Assembly: GCA_021780795.1 (NCBI GenBank)
Contig: JAJXYA010000292.1
Span: forward strand, 1 to 6,706
Direction of reading: 5' to 3'
From: Bacillota bacterium
Lineage (GTDB): Bacteria; Bacillota_A; Clostridia; Clostridiales; Clostridiaceae
DNA length: 6,706 bases
The notes under the pieces are model-generated. The model searched no databases. It worked only from the letters and a program-made list of their open reading frames with translations, and was not told where the DNA came from. How positions within the stretch are numbered: position 1 is the stretch's first letter; each line of letters opens with the position of its first letter. The position numbers and the translations under genes were made by a program. Shown piece by piece: positions 4,486 through 6,706 of this stretch.

Positions 4486-6706
4486 TTACTTAACTAGCTG
4501 TAGCTGTGAAATAAGCTCGTCTGCTTCCTCCGTAGTTATCTCTCCATTTGTAAGCTTATCCATTATTATTTCCATTTGATCTTCAAGTAAAATTTCTTCT
4601 TTTTCTTCAGTTTCTTCCTCTGTACTACTCAATTTTTCAATAACTGCAGCCATTTGTTTTACTGTTGGGTAACTAAATATATCAGATATATCTAGCATTC
4701 CAGGGAACCTTTTATCAATAGCCTTAAGTAGCTGTGAAGCAATTATCGAATCTCCTCCAAGCTCACTAAAGTTATCAGTTACATCAATTTCTTCTGCACC
4801 TAAAATGCTCGCCCAAATATTTGCTACTATAGTTTCATATTCTGTAACCTCAGCCTTACTATTTATTTTCACTTCTATCCTTTGTTCATTAGCTCCATTG
4901 CTTGAGTTTTTATTTTTAATTACTTTTTCAATCTTTTGTTTCAATTGTTTTTCTAAATTAATTCCTATTTCGCCATCAGTACATTTTATTCTTTCAAAAT
5001 CCAATTCACCTACAGCAACTCTTGTAATAGCTTTATTTAATACACTTTCTATCGCCTGGATACCATGGTTATTTGTTACTGCTTTAAATAGTCCCCTAAC
5101 CTCATCAGCATTGTATCCTAACGCCATACCTGTTTCATTCCATACTGTCCAGTTGATTGTTGCAGTTTTGCCAAGCTTTCTTCTTCTATAAGCTGCAAAA
5201 GAATCCATGAAAGCATTTGCTGCTGCATAATCACTTTGTCCCATTGCCCCAATTATTGAAAGTATAGAAGAAAACATTATAAAGAAATCAGGATTATCTT
5301 TCTCCGTAAGCTTGTCTAGTATCCATGTTCCATCAACCTTTGGACGCATAACACTCTTAAATTTTTCCATATCCTTATTTAATATAATTCCTTCTCCTGC
5401 AATTCCAGCACTATGCACAATTCCATCTATTTTGCCTAGTTTTATGTTTATCTCATTCATTACCACCTTCATCGAATCTAAAGAAGTAACGTCTGCACTA
5501 TATAGATGTACCTTTGATCCTGAAGCTTCAAGCTCCTTTATTGCTTTTAGCTTATTAATTAGAACTATATTTTCTTCTGCTTTGATAATTTCCTCCCACT
5601 TATCTCTTTCTGGCATAATAGACCTATTTACAAATACCAAATTTACTTTATTGCTTTTAGATAAATATTTTGCAACTTCTAATCCTATACCACCAGTACC
5701 ACCTGTTATAAGATATACTCCGCCATCTTTTATTTGTACCTTCTCATCCTTTAAAGCCTTTACCTTTACTTCTTTAAATTCTTCGATATATCTTTCTCCA
5801 TTTCGATAAGCAACTTGATATGCTTTTTCCTCAGCATTAATTTCTTCTAACAGTTCTTTCTCACTAGTACCTTCTTCAATATCAATACATCTTAATAAAA
5901 CCTTATTATTTTCATTACCTACAACCCTTCCAAGAGCAAAGAGCGATGCATTTTGTGGGTTTATTTTTTCTTCTATTTTCGTAATTTCATTTACATAATC
6001 TGAAACCAAAATAACATCGATTGGTTTAGTTATCTTTTGTTTCATTAATGCCTTGCTTAGCTTGAACAAGCTATAAACTCCTTTACCCTTTTGTTGTTCC
6101 AAAGCTTCTAAGCTATCTAAATCACCTTTTCCTGCAATACTTGCCATATGAATAATTTTAGATATTTTCCCAAGGTCTAATTCATTCACGAGCCTTGAAT
6201 AGCTTTCTATACTATCATCAATTTGGTATTTATTTTCCTTTAACATTTTATAACTATCTGACAAAGTTACTTCTATTATGTTTGAACCTTCTTTTTGAAG
6301 TGCTTCCACTGTTTTATTAGCTATATAATCACTATCTTTTATAATTAATATATTCTTTCCTGCTGCTTTCGCTTTAAATTTTTCAATATTTTGCTTTCTA
6401 AAGCCTACAGTATGATACTGCTTTTCATTTTCTCCTGCATCTCCATTAAATAAATCTTTTTGGACTCTCTTTAATGAATATCCTTCTATCTCCATAAAGA
6501 CTTCTCCGGCTTCATTAATAAGAGAAACATCTAAGGTAATAGTTTCTAAACCTTTCTTAAACTCACTTTTTATTCTTTGATGACTATAAAACTTTAAAGG
6601 CATAGCTCCAAATATTTTAAAGCTCTTATAAGCTAAGGGTAAATACATACCTTGTTGTACATTTTGAACTAGCTTCTCCACAGCTACATTTAATGCATTA
6701 TCTAAT
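4486..6706 (-). CDS. Type I modular polyketide synthase, C-terminal part (DH end - KR - ACP - tail), 5' end cut by window
   Basis: The frame is open to the window edge, so the beginning (ketosynthase and more) lies outside. Residues are numbered from the codon at 6681-6679, with eight more codons upstream. The order is as follows. (1) The end of a dehydratase domain, up to about 75, with LDNALN carrying the likely catalytic Asp (codon 6700-6702) and the YLPLAYKS and FYSH segments. (2) The ketoreductase structural half, about 83-315. (3) The ketoreductase catalytic half, about 318-565, with NADPH loop TGGTGGIG (326-333), Lys448, Ser472, Tyr485 and Asn489 (YAAANAF). (4) An ACP, about 612-682, with phosphopantetheine Ser645 in LGGDS (codon 4747-4749). 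(5) A glutamate-rich linker and helical tail, 684-731. No methyltransferase, enoylreductase or thioesterase domain is present. This last module should leave a beta-hydroxyl or, if the dehydratase works, a double bond. The GGDS-type ACP and the YLPLAYKS dehydratase style resemble Firmicute PKSs, including trans-AT ones. Whether an acyltransferase domain is built in cannot be seen. Confidence 0.95.
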   Translation of the reverse strand, partial: LDNALNVAVEKLVQNVQQGMYLPLAYKSFKIFGAMPLKFYSHQRIKSEFKKGLETITLDVSLINEAGEVFMEIEGYSLKRVQKDLFNGDAGENEKQYHTVGFRKQNIEKFKAKAAGKNILIIKDSDYIANKTVEALQKEGSNIIEVTLSDSYKMLKENKYQIDDSIESYSRLVNELDLGKISKIIHMASIAGKGDLDSLEALEQQKGKGVYSLFKLSKALMKQKITKPIDVILVSDYVNEITKIEEKINPQNASLFALGRVVGNENNKVLLRCIDIEEGTSEKELLEEINAEEKAYQVAYRNGERYIEEFKEVKVKALKDEKVQIKDGGVYLITGGTGGIGLEVAKYLSKSNKVNLVFVNRSIMPERDKWEEIIKAEENIVLINKLKAIKELEASGSKVHLYSADVTSLDSMKVVMNEINIKLGKIDGIVHSAGIAGEGIILNKDMEKFKSVMRPKVDGTWILDKLTEKDNPDFFIMFSSILSIIGAMGQSDYAAANAFMDSFAAYRRRKLGKTATINWTVWNETGMALGYNADEVRGLFKAVTNNHGIQAIESVLNKAITRVAVGELDFERIKCTDGEIGINLEKQLKQKIEKVIKNKNSSNGANEQRIEVKINSKAEVTEYETIVANIWASILGAEEIDVTDNFSELGGDSIIASQLLKAIDKRFPGMLDISDIFSYPTVKQMAAVIEKLSSTEEETEEKEEILLEDQMEIIMDKLTNGEITTEEADELISQLQLVK

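Noticed and set aside
4805..5191. Plus-strand open frame of 128 codons opposite the ACP and ketoreductase end
   Set aside because: It is the complement of conserved PKS coding sequence with no family motif, and its hydrophobic appearance comes from antisense reading of charged codons.
5312..5809. Plus-strand open frame of 165 codons opposite the PKS
   Set aside because: It is fully antisense to the well-supported ketoreductase region. The product is a Ser/Phe/Ile-rich translation of the complementary strand with no recognisable motif.
6679..6681. GTG codon as a true start for the 731-residue PKS frame
   Set aside because: The frame continues upstream to the window edge with LDNALNVA, which belongs to the dehydratase active site. 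The gene is cut by the window and does not start here.

Overview
The window is a 6.7 kb piece of an AT-rich (very roughly 30 % GC by eye), low-GC Gram-positive genome. It is most likely a Clostridium or close relative. The A/T-biased codon use, the strong AAAGGAG(G) Shine-Dalgarno sites and the protein styles fit this, but the species cannot be read from the sequence. All five genes lie on the minus strand with gaps of only 66, 12, 18 and 30 nt, so they look like one transcription unit read from high to low coordinates. Both ends of the unit lie outside the window.

In transcription order the layout is as follows. (1) 4486-6706: the 3' part of a type I modular polyketide synthase (PKS), containing the end of a dehydratase domain, a complete ketoreductase, an acyl carrier protein (ACP) domain and a short charged helical tail. 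It has no methyltransferase, enoylreductase or thioesterase domain. (2) 3697-4419: a stand-alone type II thioesterase. (3) 1939-3684 and (4) 169-1920: two complete ABC half-exporters. (5) 1-138: the first 46 codons of a CapD/FlaA1-like nucleotide-sugar dehydratase/epimerase (SDR fold). A perfect 14-bp hairpin lies between the PKS stop codon and the thioesterase. The other intergenic gaps hold only ribosome binding sites.

The genes read as a polyketide production and export unit. The PKS builds a chain whose last visible module leaves a hydroxyl or a double bond. The thioesterase cleans the carrier domains or helps release the chain. The ABC pair probably exports the product or confers self-resistance. 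The sugar-nucleotide enzyme at the downstream edge suggests that the product is glycosylated, or that a sugar/polysaccharide locus adjoins. Glycosylated clostridial polyketides are known (clostrienose of C. acetobutylicum, recalled from the literature and not compared here). The most interesting open points are how the chain is released without a thioesterase domain, what the tail behind the last ACP docks with, and whether the sugar gene belongs to the product. There is no CRISPR array, mobile element, tRNA, rRNA or riboswitch that I can support, and no gene-free stretch longer than about 70 nt.
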